This document shows positions 1 through 5,870 of a DNA stretch of 5,870 nt, in pieces. The notes beneath the pieces were generated by a model. That model was not told the DNA's origin, made no database searches, and saw only the letters and a program-made list of their open reading frames with translations. Source of the stretch: an uncultured Spirochaetales bacterium (GTDB lineage: Bacteria; Spirochaetota; Spirochaetia; Sphaerochaetales; Sphaerochaetaceae); contig CAKQTF010000076.1 of NCBI GenBank assembly GCA_934276695.1, forward strand, positions 1 through 5,870. The letters run 5' to 3'. The position numbers and the translations under genes were made by a program. The number at the start of each line of letters is the position of its first letter. The stretch's first letter is position 1.

Positions 1-674
1 ATATAGTCCATTTCAGTGACCATTATGAGCGCCTGAAGGATTCTGCCAGGCAGATAGGCCTTGATTTCCATTATACAGAGGAAGAGCTTCTCAGCGCGCT
101 GCAGCTTCTGATCTCAGGTGATGGGCTAAGCGACTGCACTGTGAGGATCCTTGCAGTCGGCGGTGATGTTGATTCCTATTTCATAACATATCAGGATCTG
201 CTTACATATCCAGATAGCTATTACACAGACGGTGTCAGGGCTGAGCTGTATTTCGGCGAGCGCTTTCTGCCGACAGCGAAGACAAGCAATCTTCTGATGA
301 GCTATATCGCACTTGAGGAAGCTAAGGCAAAAGGCGCATTCGAGGCGCTTCTTGTCAACAGGGAAGGAGTGATCACAGAAGGGACCCGGTCGAATTTCTA
401 TGCAGTGCTCGGCAATAAGGTCTATACAGCTCCTGATGAGCTTGTGCTTGGCGGGATAACCAGGATCAGCGTCGTAAAGGCAATCAGGGAGCTTGGCATG
501 GAGGTTGTCTATTCTGCTGTTAAGTATGATGAGCTCAGATTCTTTGATTCTGTATTCATCTCATCCACAAGCATGGCAGCGCTTCCGCTGTCAGCCGTCG
601 GTGAGAATGCGATGAACAGGAGTGCCTGGGATAAGATCATAAGGATACGTGACCTTGTAAGGGCCTGGGAGTAG
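1..674 (+). CDS. Class IV PLP-dependent aminotransferase (partial, 5' end missing)
   Basis: This is the C-terminal part of a fold-type IV pyridoxal-phosphate enzyme, the family of branched-chain aminotransferase (IlvE), D-amino-acid aminotransferase and aminodeoxychorismate lyase (PabC). The frame is open from base 3 to the TAG at 672-674, giving 223 visible residues against roughly 280-300 for the family, so about 50 residues are missing. Visible hallmarks are an early HYERLKDSA segment, the likely Schiff-base lysine in AKTSNLL (codon 279-281), the cofactor-binding TEGTRSNF motif (visible residues ~125-132), GITR (151-154), and a late SVFISSTS segment typical of the family. A GTG at 141-143 is not the start: conserved family sequence continues upstream and this codon is the Val of TVRI. 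The sequence does not settle whether the substrate is branched-chain, D-amino acid or aminodeoxychorismate. The gap before the next gene suggests it may belong to a separate transcription unit. Confidence 0.88.
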   Translation, partial: IVHFSDHYERLKDSARQIGLDFHYTEEELLSALQLLISGDGLSDCTVRILAVGGDVDSYFITYQDLLTYPDSYYTDGVRAELYFGERFLPTAKTSNLLMSYIALEEAKAKGAFEALLVNREGVITEGTRSNFYAVLGNKVYTAPDELVLGGITRISVVKAIRELGMEVVYSAVKYDELRFFDSVFISSTSMAALPLSAVGENAMNRSAWDKIIRIRDLVRAWE

Positions 675-684
675 CAAATACTCC
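668..684 (+). terminator. Small hairpin across the aminotransferase stop codon (weak terminator candidate)
   Basis: GGAGTA (668-673) and TACTCC (679-684) form a perfect 6-bp stem with a 5-nt GCAAA loop. The left arm includes the first two bases of the TAG stop codon. The sequence that follows is AT-rich (AATTAATAT) but has no run of T, so it is not a canonical intrinsic terminator. It could be a weak or attenuating terminator, a 3'-end stabilising hairpin, or chance. Confidence 0.3.
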
Positions 685-713
685 AATTAATATCCTTAAT
701 AGGTGCAATGCAA

Positions 714-742
714 TGGACAAAGTCCTATAGATTCATTAATGT
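714..742 (+). promoter_or_regulatory. Weak sigma-70-like promoter candidate
   Basis: TGGACA (714-719) matches the -35 consensus TTGACA at five of six positions. TAATGT (737-742), 17 bp downstream, keeps the first T, the A and the final T of TATAAT but matches only three of six. The surrounding AT richness suits a promoter for the helicase operon. A start near 749 would leave a leader of about 37 nt that lacks the left arm of the inverted repeat, so this promoter and the masking structure are competing explanations unless there are two starts. Confidence 0.25.
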
Positions 743-772
743 AAAACTGCATTAAGAATTTATTTCCCTATT

Positions 773-777
773 AAGGA
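773..777 (+). promoter_or_regulatory. Ribosome binding site of the helicase gene
   Basis: AAGGA ends 8 nt before the ATG at 786, a normal spacing, and supports that start. It lies entirely within the right arm of the 12-bp inverted repeat. Confidence 0.75.
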
Positions 778-785
778 TTATTTAT

Positions 786-2369
786 ATGAAATTTACAGAA
801 CTGCCTCTTTCTTCAGAGGTTTTGGATGGAGTCAGAAAAGCTGGGTTCTCCGATTGCACAATGGTGCAGGAGAATGTCCTTCCAGTCTCTCTTTCTGGCT
901 CTGATGTGATGGTCCAGTCAAAGACAGGATCCGGAAAGACAGCGGTCTTCCTACTGACAGTATTTGAGAAGTTCATAAGAGGCGGGCATAAGGGCACAGC
1001 CTTGGTGGTTGCTCCTACAAGGGAGCTTGCTGTGCAGATTGAGGAGGATGCAAAGCTTCTCTCTTCATCTCTTGAAGGCTATAAGATCGGATGCTTCTAT
1101 GGCGGTGTAGGATACCAGGAGCAGGAGAATGAGCTGAAGGAGGGCCTTAATCTTTATGTTGGCACTCCAGGAAGGCTTCTTGATTTCTCATCCTCCCATA
1201 AGATTGATTTCAGGCTGTTTGACACAGTCGTGCTGGATGAGGCTGACCGCATGTTCGATATGGGATTCTACCCTGATATACAGCGGATGTTCTCTATGAT
1301 GCGCTCTCCTAAGGAGCGTCAGACGCTTATTCTCTCAGCAACACTTTCAACTAAGGTAAGGAATCTTGCATGGCAGTACATGAATAGCCCTAAGGAGATT
1401 GAGGTCCAGCCGGAGGAGATCACAGTGAAGAACATCACCCAGGAGCTGTTCCATGTGACAAAGGATGATAAGTTTGCACTTCTTCTCTCAATCCTCCATA
1501 AGATCAATCCTGCATCATGCCTTATCTTCACTAATATGAAGGACAGAGCTGTTGAGGTTGCAGAGCGCCTTGTCATGAATGGCTATAAGGCAGAGTACCT
1601 CATGGGTGATATGCCACAGTCAAAGCGCCTTAAGACAATCGAGAGAATGAAGGAAGGCAAGCTTCCAATCCTTGTTGCTACTGATGTTGCTGCAAGAGGC
1701 CTTCAGATTGATGACCTGGAGCTTGTCGTCAACTATGATATCCCTGAGGATTTCGAGAATTATGTGCATAGGATCGGCAGGACTGCAAGAGCCGGCAAGT
1801 CAGGCAAGGCAATAACCCTTGCATGTGAGGAGTACATATACGGGCTTGAGGCAATAGAAGAATACATCCAGATGAAGATCCCTGTGCTCTGGGCGGATGA
1901 GGTCGGACTCGAGAGCGTTGAGGACAAGAGTGCCGGATACAGGTTCAGAAGGAAGAGAGGTGAGAATTCATCTGTCAAGGCAAGACCTCGCAGCTATAAG
2001 GAAAAGGATGGACCGAAGAAGAAGTCTTCTCCGATAAAGAAGAAGAAAGCTCATAAGAGTGAAGAGCCTGTTTCAAAGAAGGACTCAGAGCGGTATGAGA
2101 AGCTCTCATCGATGTCTCTGGAGGAGCGCATGGCATATTATAGAAACCAGTACAGCGGTGATGCTCCGGAAAAAGCCAAGGCAGATCTTAAGCAGAATGC
2201 AAGGTCTGCAGCTAAGAATCCAGCAAAGACGGGAGCAAAGCCTGCTCCTAGGCCTGAGGCGAAGAAGCCTTCAGGTGGGAATGCTCCGGTTGCTGAGAAG
2301 AAGCCTGCTGCTCCTGAAGTCAGGGAAGGATTCCTTTCAAAGCTTAAAAAGCTCTTCAAGAGGCGCTGA
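786..2369 (+). CDS. rhlB: DEAD-box ATP-dependent RNA helicase, RhlB-like, with basic C-terminal tail
   Basis: This is a cytoplasmic ATP-dependent RNA-unwinding enzyme of 527 residues. The full motif set is present: Q motif with F21 and Q28, Walker A SKTGSGKT (45-52), PTRELA (77-82), TPGR (127-130), DEAD (151-154), SAT (184-186), motif IV CLIFTN (245-250), ATDVAARG (298-305) and HRIGRTARAG (328-337). The YGG-x-GY-x-x-Q segment (105-111) and the LACEEY...IEEYI...IPV stretch (345-367) resemble E. coli RhlB, which joins RNase E in the RNA degradosome; whether this protein has such a partner is unknown. Residues ~380-527 form a Lys/Ala/Pro-rich, probably disordered tail, longer than the E. coli one, ending in FLSKLKKLFKRR. 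Such tails usually bind RNA or partners. The start is supported by AAGGA 8 nt upstream. It heads the operon, and its stop (2367-2369) is 1 nt from the next start. RhlE- or DeaD-type naming is a less likely alternative. Confidence 0.93.
   Translation: MKFTELPLSSEVLDGVRKAGFSDCTMVQENVLPVSLSGSDVMVQSKTGSGKTAVFLLTVFEKFIRGGHKGTALVVAPTRELAVQIEEDAKLLSSSLEGYKIGCFYGGVGYQEQENELKEGLNLYVGTPGRLLDFSSSHKIDFRLFDTVVLDEADRMFDMGFYPDIQRMFSMMRSPKERQTLILSATLSTKVRNLAWQYMNSPKEIEVQPEEITVKNITQELFHVTKDDKFALLLSILHKINPASCLIFTNMKDRAVEVAERLVMNGYKAEYLMGDMPQSKRLKTIERMKEGKLPILVATDVAARGLQIDDLELVVNYDIPEDFENYVHRIGRTARAGKSGKAITLACEEYIYGLEAIEEYIQMKIPVLWADEVGLESVEDKSAGYRFRRKRGENSSVKARPRSYKEKDGPKKKSSPIKKKKAHKSEEPVSKKDSERYEKLSSMSLEERMAYYRNQYSGDAPEKAKADLKQNARSAAKNPAKTGAKPAPRPEAKKPSGGNAPVAEKKPAAPEVREGFLSKLKKLFKRR
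2358..2363 (+). promoter_or_regulatory. Ribosome binding site of the ABC exporter gene, inside the helicase 3' end
   Basis: AAGAGG lies within the last codons of the helicase gene, 7 nt before the ATG at 2371. It picks this start over upstream in-frame ATGs back to 2059, which would translate the helicase tail out of frame into Arg/Leu-rich sequence without family similarity. Confidence 0.7.
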
Positions 2370-2370
2370 T

Positions 2371-4092
2371 ATGTCTCTTTTCGGGCGTTTCTGTTCTTAT
2401 TATAAGAAGTACAGATGGTGGTTCTTCCTGGATATGGCTGTTGCGCTTCTTTCATCAGCCTTATCGATAATCGCACCAGCAATAGTACGGCATATCCTTA
2501 ACAGGTCACTGCCGGAGAGAGCATGGGGATTGGCAGCGCTTTTCTCACTGCTGATTCTTGCAATTTATGCACTTCAGTCTGCATTCACGTATATCAGGAT
2601 AAAATGGGGCCATTATCTTGGCGTATGGATGGAGAATGATATGAGACAGGATCTGTTCGATCATCTCCAGACGCTGTCTTTCTCCTATTTTGACAGGACG
2701 AAGACAGGTACGATAATGAGCAGGATCTCGAATGACCTATTCAATGTCGCTGAGCTTGCCCACCATGGGCCTGAGGATGTTGTGATCTCAATAGCGACTC
2801 TGGTCGGTGCATATGCCCTGATGTTCAGCTTCTCCTGGAAGCTATCGCTGATATCCGTCATACCTCTGCCTGTGATGCTCGCATATGGCATTGTGTTCAA
2901 TAAGCGCCTGAAGAGGACGAATCGGGCAATAAGATCACGGATAGCTGATGTGAATGTCGCAGCTGAGAATTCGATACAGGGGATAAGGGAAGTCAAGAGC
3001 TATTCGCAGGAGGATTTCCAGAGGAAGAAGTTCGCATCATCAAATTCTGATCTCAAAGCCAGCCGGGAGGCTATGTACCAGGAGATGGCAAGCTATCATG
3101 CAGGAATAGACTTCATGAGGGAGTTCTATTACTTCATGACAATAACAGGAGGCATCATCCTGATCGCTGCAGGTCAGATAGCGTATTCAGATCTGGTCAC
3201 ATTCATTCTCTATGTCTCTGTCGTGCTTCCTCCGATTGACCGCCTTATATCATTCACAGAGCAGTTCACTCAGGGCGCTGCCTCATTTGAGCGCTTTACG
3301 GAAGTCATGGATATCAGGCCTGAGATAGAGGATTCCCCGGATGCTTCCGATCTTGCCGTGAAGGATGGCAGCATTGAGTACAAGGATGTGTCATTCTCAT
3401 ATGAGTCCAATGGTGAGAAGATAGTCATAGACGATCTTTCGATGTCGATTCCCGGAGGAAAGAGAGCTGCAATAGTCGGAGAGTCTGGTGCAGGCAAGAC
3501 AACAGCTGTACAGCTTCTTGCGAGGTTCTATGAGAAGAGTGGCGGCTCGATAATGATTGATGGCGTTGATATAGATTCAGTTACCCAGAAATCACTGCAT
3601 GAGGCAATAGGATTTGTGCAGCAGAATGTATTCCTTTTTGATGCATCAATAAGGGAGAACCTGCGCTATGGTAAGAGCAATGCAACCGACGAGGAGATGT
3701 GGGAAGCACTCCGCAATGCGTGCCTTGATGAGTTTGTCAGGTCACTGCCTGATGGGCTTGATACAGAAGTCGGGGAGAGGGGCACAAGGCTCTCCGGAGG
3801 ACAGAAACAGCGGCTTTCAATAGCAAGGGTCTTCCTGAAGAATCCTAAGATACTTGTCTTTGATGAGGCTACAAGCAGTCTGGATACTGAGTCAGAAGCA
3901 ATGATACAGGATGCACTTGAGAGGCTTTCTGCAGGCCGTACCTGCATAATGATTGCGCATAGGCTTTCAACTATCATTGATAGTGATATCATATATGTGA
4001 TGGATAAGGGCAGGGTTGTGGAAAAGGGCTCCCATGATGAGCTCATAGCTGCCAGAGGCCTTTATTACAGGCTTTATTCAGTCAAGAGGTGA
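2371..4092 (+). CDS. ABC exporter half-transporter (membrane domain fused to ATPase domain)
   Basis: This is a 573-residue inner-membrane ABC exporter of the MsbA/BmrA/LmrA type, expected to act as a homo- or heterodimer. The membrane domain has six likely helices at roughly 17-37, 52-73, 135-155, 157-177, 252-270 and 272-292, with the family-typical SYFDRTKTGTIMSRISND segment (105-122) between helices 2 and 3. The ATPase domain is intact: A-loop Tyr344, Walker A GESGAGKT (370-377), Q-loop near Gln417/418, exporter-specific GERG X-loop (468-471), signature LSGGQ (474-478), Walker B ILVFDE (494-499) with catalytic Glu499, D-loop SSLD (502-505) and switch His530. All catalytic residues are kept, and the length is normal. 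The substrate cannot be read from sequence; lipids or hydrophobic drugs are usual, and the following acyltransferase gene makes lipid plausible. No second half-transporter is adjacent, which favours a homodimer. The gene starts 1 nt after the helicase stop and ends 2 nt before the next ATG. Confidence 0.93.
   Translation: MSLFGRFCSYYKKYRWWFFLDMAVALLSSALSIIAPAIVRHILNRSLPERAWGLAALFSLLILAIYALQSAFTYIRIKWGHYLGVWMENDMRQDLFDHLQTLSFSYFDRTKTGTIMSRISNDLFNVAELAHHGPEDVVISIATLVGAYALMFSFSWKLSLISVIPLPVMLAYGIVFNKRLKRTNRAIRSRIADVNVAAENSIQGIREVKSYSQEDFQRKKFASSNSDLKASREAMYQEMASYHAGIDFMREFYYFMTITGGIILIAAGQIAYSDLVTFILYVSVVLPPIDRLISFTEQFTQGAASFERFTEVMDIRPEIEDSPDASDLAVKDGSIEYKDVSFSYESNGEKIVIDDLSMSIPGGKRAAIVGESGAGKTTAVQLLARFYEKSGGSIMIDGVDIDSVTQKSLHEAIGFVQQNVFLFDASIRENLRYGKSNATDEEMWEALRNACLDEFVRSLPDGLDTEVGERGTRLSGGQKQRLSIARVFLKNPKILVFDEATSSLDTESEAMIQDALERLSAGRTCIMIAHRLSTIIDSDIIYVMDKGRVVEKGSHDELIAARGLYYRLYSVKR
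4084..4089 (+). promoter_or_regulatory. Ribosome binding site of plsC, deciding between two starts
   Basis: AAGAGG, continuing as TGA, sits 5 nt before the ATG at 4095 and inside the last codons of the exporter gene. The in-frame GTG at 4089 overlaps this site and has no good site of its own upstream, so ATG 4095 is preferred. Confidence 0.6.
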
Positions 4093-4094
4093 AT

Positions 4095-4856
4095 ATGAGG
4101 ACACTGATCAAGATATTCAGATTCATAATTGCTATTGTATTGATTGTTCCGGTGATGGCTGTGTTCTGCCTTGCTGCAATCATCATAGGCGGAGTGTTCC
4201 GCCTGCTTCATCTCCGCAGGCTCGGAGAGATCGTTCCGCATTTCATCCTGCAGTTCGTCGATGCCTGGATCATGTTCTTCCTTGGATCTATCGTGCATGT
4301 TGATGGAAAGGAGAACCTGCCTTCAAGAGGCGAGAAGTACTGCTTCTTCCCTAACCATAATTCCATGATAGATATACCGGCAATCTATGCAACAGGCAGA
4401 TGGCCAGGCATGATTGCGAAGAAAGAGCTGAAGAAGGTGCCCCTGATCAATGGCCTGCTATGGCTCCTGCACTGTCCTCTGATTGACAGGAAGAGCCCAA
4501 GGGAGGCAATACGTGCAATCCATGCAGGAACAGAGAATATGGAGAATGGTATTCCTATGGTGATCTTCCCTGAAGGCACAAGGAACAAGGAAGGCAAGGT
4601 TGCTGAATTCAAGGCTGGCTCATTCAAGATGGCAACAAGAGCCGAGGCAAAGGTCGTTCCTGTCGTGATCAAGAACACAAGGCAGACTTTTGAGGATGCC
4701 CACTATTTCGGATTCGTGCCTGTGTATGTGAAGATCCTCCCTTCTATTGATACTGCAGGAATGAGTGCAGAGGAGATTGCGGCTCTCCCTGCTAAGGTCG
4801 AGAATATGGTGAGATCTGAATTCGAGAAGATCCCGGCATTCCCAAAGAGAAGATGA
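4095..4856 (+). CDS. plsC: 1-acyl-sn-glycerol-3-phosphate acyltransferase (PlsC family)
   Basis: This is a 253-residue membrane-bound acyltransferase expected to acylate lysophosphatidic acid to phosphatidic acid, the second acylation in phospholipid synthesis. A hydrophobic N-terminal segment (~8-35) anchors it, and a second weaker one lies at ~50-67. The family motifs are clear: catalytic NHNSMID with His88 and Asp93 (HxxxxD), the IDRK of motif II (130-133), FPEGTRN (158-164) for glycerophosphate binding, and VVPVVIKNT (187-195). The length is typical. The start chosen is ATG 4095 with AAGAGG 5 nt upstream; a GTG at 4089 would add two residues and overlap the exporter stop as GTGA. The gene lies 2 nt after the exporter and overlaps or abuts the next start, so translational coupling is likely. 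PlsC-like proteins can also acylate other lipids such as ornithine lipids, so the exact acceptor is inferred from the family. Confidence 0.9.
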   Translation: MRTLIKIFRFIIAIVLIVPVMAVFCLAAIIIGGVFRLLHLRRLGEIVPHFILQFVDAWIMFFLGSIVHVDGKENLPSRGEKYCFFPNHNSMIDIPAIYATGRWPGMIAKKELKKVPLINGLLWLLHCPLIDRKSPREAIRAIHAGTENMENGIPMVIFPEGTRNKEGKVAEFKAGSFKMATRAEAKVVPVVIKNTRQTFEDAHYFGFVPVYVKILPSIDTAGMSAEEIAALPAKVENMVRSEFEKIPAFPKRR

Positions 4857-5870
4857 TGGTAGATATAGATAGTCTTTCATTCAGTTATGAGGAGAAAGGC
4901 ATAGGGCTTTTCTCCTCTTTTTCATTGCATATGGAAGAAGGGGAGCGCATTCTTCTGATTGCTCCGCCGGGAAGCGGCAAGACAACCCTTGCCCGCATTC
5001 TTACAGGCTCTGCTCCGAAATACACAGGAGGATTCATCTCAGGCCATGTGTTTGTCAATGGCACTGATATTCTCTCTCTGGATATTCCTGACAGGATCAC
5101 GCTTGCTGCAAGAGTCAGCCAGAACAGCGATGAGATGATCCTGTTCTCAACGCTTGTTGAGGAGCTCTCATTCCCGCTTGGGAATCTCGGCCTTGATAAG
5201 GATGAGATAGACAGGCGCATTGCATGGACTCTCAGCACATTCGATCTTGGGAAATACAGGGAAGTCTCAACTGCCGAGCTCTCTGGAGGTGAGAAGAAGC
5301 GCCTGATGATTGCTATCCTGTTCATGATTGATCCCTTCCTTTACATCCTCGACGAGTCATTTGATGAGCTCTCACCATACTGGAGAGGCCGTATTGCAGA
5401 GCTATTGAAGGAAAGAGGCAGGACTCTTCTGATCCTTGGATCCCATTTCCTTCCGACTTATGAAGGGCTATATGACAGGATCATCTCAATAGACTCAGGA
5501 AAGGCATCTGTTTACAGGAGAGCAGGGATTATGCCTGCTATAGAGGAAGTTCCGAATGATAATGTGATTGAGTGCATGGATGTACGCCTGACAAGAGCGC
5601 ACAGATCTGTCAGGGAAGAGCATCCGTTCTCTCTCTCTGTAAGCAGGATGAGGATTGATGGCGGCAGGTGCACACTGCTTCTCGGTGAGAATGGATCGGG
5701 GAAAAGCACGCTGTCCAAAGTGCTCTGCGGGCTTCTGAAGGAGGAGAGCGGCAGCGTCATGTTCAATGGCAGGGCGATTTCAGATAAGGAAAGGCGCAGG
5801 ACTGTCTCTTATCTGATGCAGAATCCATTTGAGCAGCTGTTCCTGCCTACAGTGAAGGAAGAGCTAGAAT
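4856..5870 (+). CDS. Tandem two-domain ABC ATPase, ECF/CbiO-like (partial, 3' end missing)
   Basis: The frame is open from the ATG at 4856 to the right edge (338 codons visible) and carries one ATPase domain plus the start of a second. Domain 1: Walker A APPGSGKT (36-43, Lys42), Q-loop Gln89, signature LSGGE (142-146), Walker B YILDE (163-167), switch His197. Domain 2: Walker A GENGSGKS (277-284, Lys283) and a Q-loop QNPFEQLF (322-329) followed by TVKEEL, which is characteristic of energy-coupling-factor and cobalt-type (CbiO/EcfA) ATPases. Two ATPases fused in one chain would replace the EcfA1/EcfA2 pair that drives vitamin or metal uptake; EcfT and a substrate-binding S protein would then be expected nearby, outside the window. 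Domain 1 is less canonical: Ala replaces the first Walker A Gly, and the D-loop reads ELSP rather than GLDP. Start: the site AAAGAGA suits ATG 4856; ATG 4853 (overlap ATGA with the plsC stop) is also possible. The substrate is unknown. Confidence 0.85.
   Translation, partial: MVDIDSLSFSYEEKGIGLFSSFSLHMEEGERILLIAPPGSGKTTLARILTGSAPKYTGGFISGHVFVNGTDILSLDIPDRITLAARVSQNSDEMILFSTLVEELSFPLGNLGLDKDEIDRRIAWTLSTFDLGKYREVSTAELSGGEKKRLMIAILFMIDPFLYILDESFDELSPYWRGRIAELLKERGRTLLILGSHFLPTYEGLYDRIISIDSGKASVYRRAGIMPAIEEVPNDNVIECMDVRLTRAHRSVREEHPFSLSVSRMRIDGGRCTLLLGENGSGKSTLSKVLCGLLKEESGSVMFNGRAISDKERRRTVSYLMQNPFEQLFLPTVKEELE

Larger units (their letters stand above)
692..778 (+). promoter_or_regulatory. Inverted repeat and nested hairpins in the helicase leader, masking the ribosome binding site
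   Basis: A perfect 12-bp inverted repeat, ATCCTTAATAGG at 692-703 and CCTATTAAGGAT at 767-778, brackets 63 bp. The right arm contains the helicase Shine-Dalgarno sequence AAGGA (773-777). Between the arms are a 4-bp hairpin GGAC-AAA-GTCC (715-725) and a longer hairpin pairing 727-741 with 750-763 (one bulged A at 735, one G-T pair, 8-nt loop). If transcribed as one RNA, this could fold as a three-way junction that closes the ribosome binding site. That is inference. It requires a transcript starting upstream of 692, from read-through or a promoter inside the preceding gene. The alternative is a DNA operator made of the inverted repeat, with no RNA role. It does not match a riboswitch class I recognise. 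Confidence 0.45.

Noticed and set aside
141..674. Reading the aminotransferase as a complete 177-residue gene from GTG 141
   Set aside because: The same frame is open to the left edge and encodes recognisable family sequence (HYERLKDSA and beyond), so this is a fragment of a longer gene.
692..778. Inverted repeat as an intrinsic terminator or transposon end
   Set aside because: There is no T run after the right arm, the loop is 63 nt, the arm overlaps a ribosome binding site, and there is no transposase or target duplication.
675..785. Small RNA gene, tRNA or short peptide gene in the only sizeable gap
   Set aside because: I see no tRNA-like arms and no convincing short reading frame with its own ribosome binding site; the gap is better explained as a leader or promoter region.
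2059..2370. N-terminal extension of the ABC exporter, or overlapping second gene, across the helicase tail
   Set aside because: It is an Arg/Leu-rich out-of-frame reading of the Lys/Ala/Pro-rich helicase tail, with no family similarity; ATG 2371 has a good ribosome binding site and gives a normal exporter N-terminus.
2138..2482. Minus-strand open frame of 114 codons, and other minus-strand frames across the window
   Set aside because: All lie opposite strong plus-strand genes, have no recognisable domain, and are expected from the codon bias of the sense strand.
1..5870. Defence island, prophage, integron or CRISPR array
   Set aside because: All genes are recognisable housekeeping or transport families, there are no regularly spaced repeats, and composition looks even across the window.

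Overview
The window reads as a stretch of ordinary bacterial chromosome with every gene on the + strand. It holds a 3' gene fragment, a 111-bp AT-rich gap, and then a very tightly packed operon that runs off the right edge. GC content is moderate. Codon choice looks uniform (AAG over AAA, GAG over GAA, frequent AGG for Arg, free use of ATA), with no visible break in composition that would suggest recent transfer. The helicase resembles RhlB, a type I associate mainly with gamma-proteobacteria and spirochaetes. With the codon style and moderate GC this makes a spirochaete (for example a Sphaerochaeta-like lineage) my best guess, but it is only an inference.

Layout: (1) bases 1-674, the C-terminal ~223 codons of a class IV PLP-dependent aminotransferase whose start lies outside the window; (2) 675-785, an AT-rich intergenic region with a small hairpin across the upstream stop codon, a perfect 12-bp inverted repeat whose right arm contains the helicase Shine-Dalgarno sequence, and two hairpins nested between the arms; (3) 786-2369, a DEAD-box RNA helicase of RhlB type with a long basic low-complexity C-terminal tail; (4) 2371-4092, a complete ABC exporter half-transporter (membrane domain fused to ATPase domain); (5) 4095-4856, a PlsC-type 1-acylglycerol-3-phosphate acyltransferase; (6) 4856 to the right edge, the first ~338 codons of a tandem two-domain ABC ATPase resembling a fused energy-coupling-factor (ECF/CbiO type) ATPase.

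Genes 3 to 6 are separated by 1 nt, 2 nt and a 1-nt overlap, so they are almost certainly co-transcribed and probably translationally coupled. They share no obvious single pathway. The exporter and acyltransferase could both act on membrane lipid, the helicase acts on RNA, and the terminal ATPase probably powers vitamin or metal uptake with membrane partners beyond the edge. I see no mobile element, CRISPR array, tRNA, rRNA or defence system. The most notable non-coding signal is the possible structured leader in front of the helicase gene. I do not claim a new biological system here.
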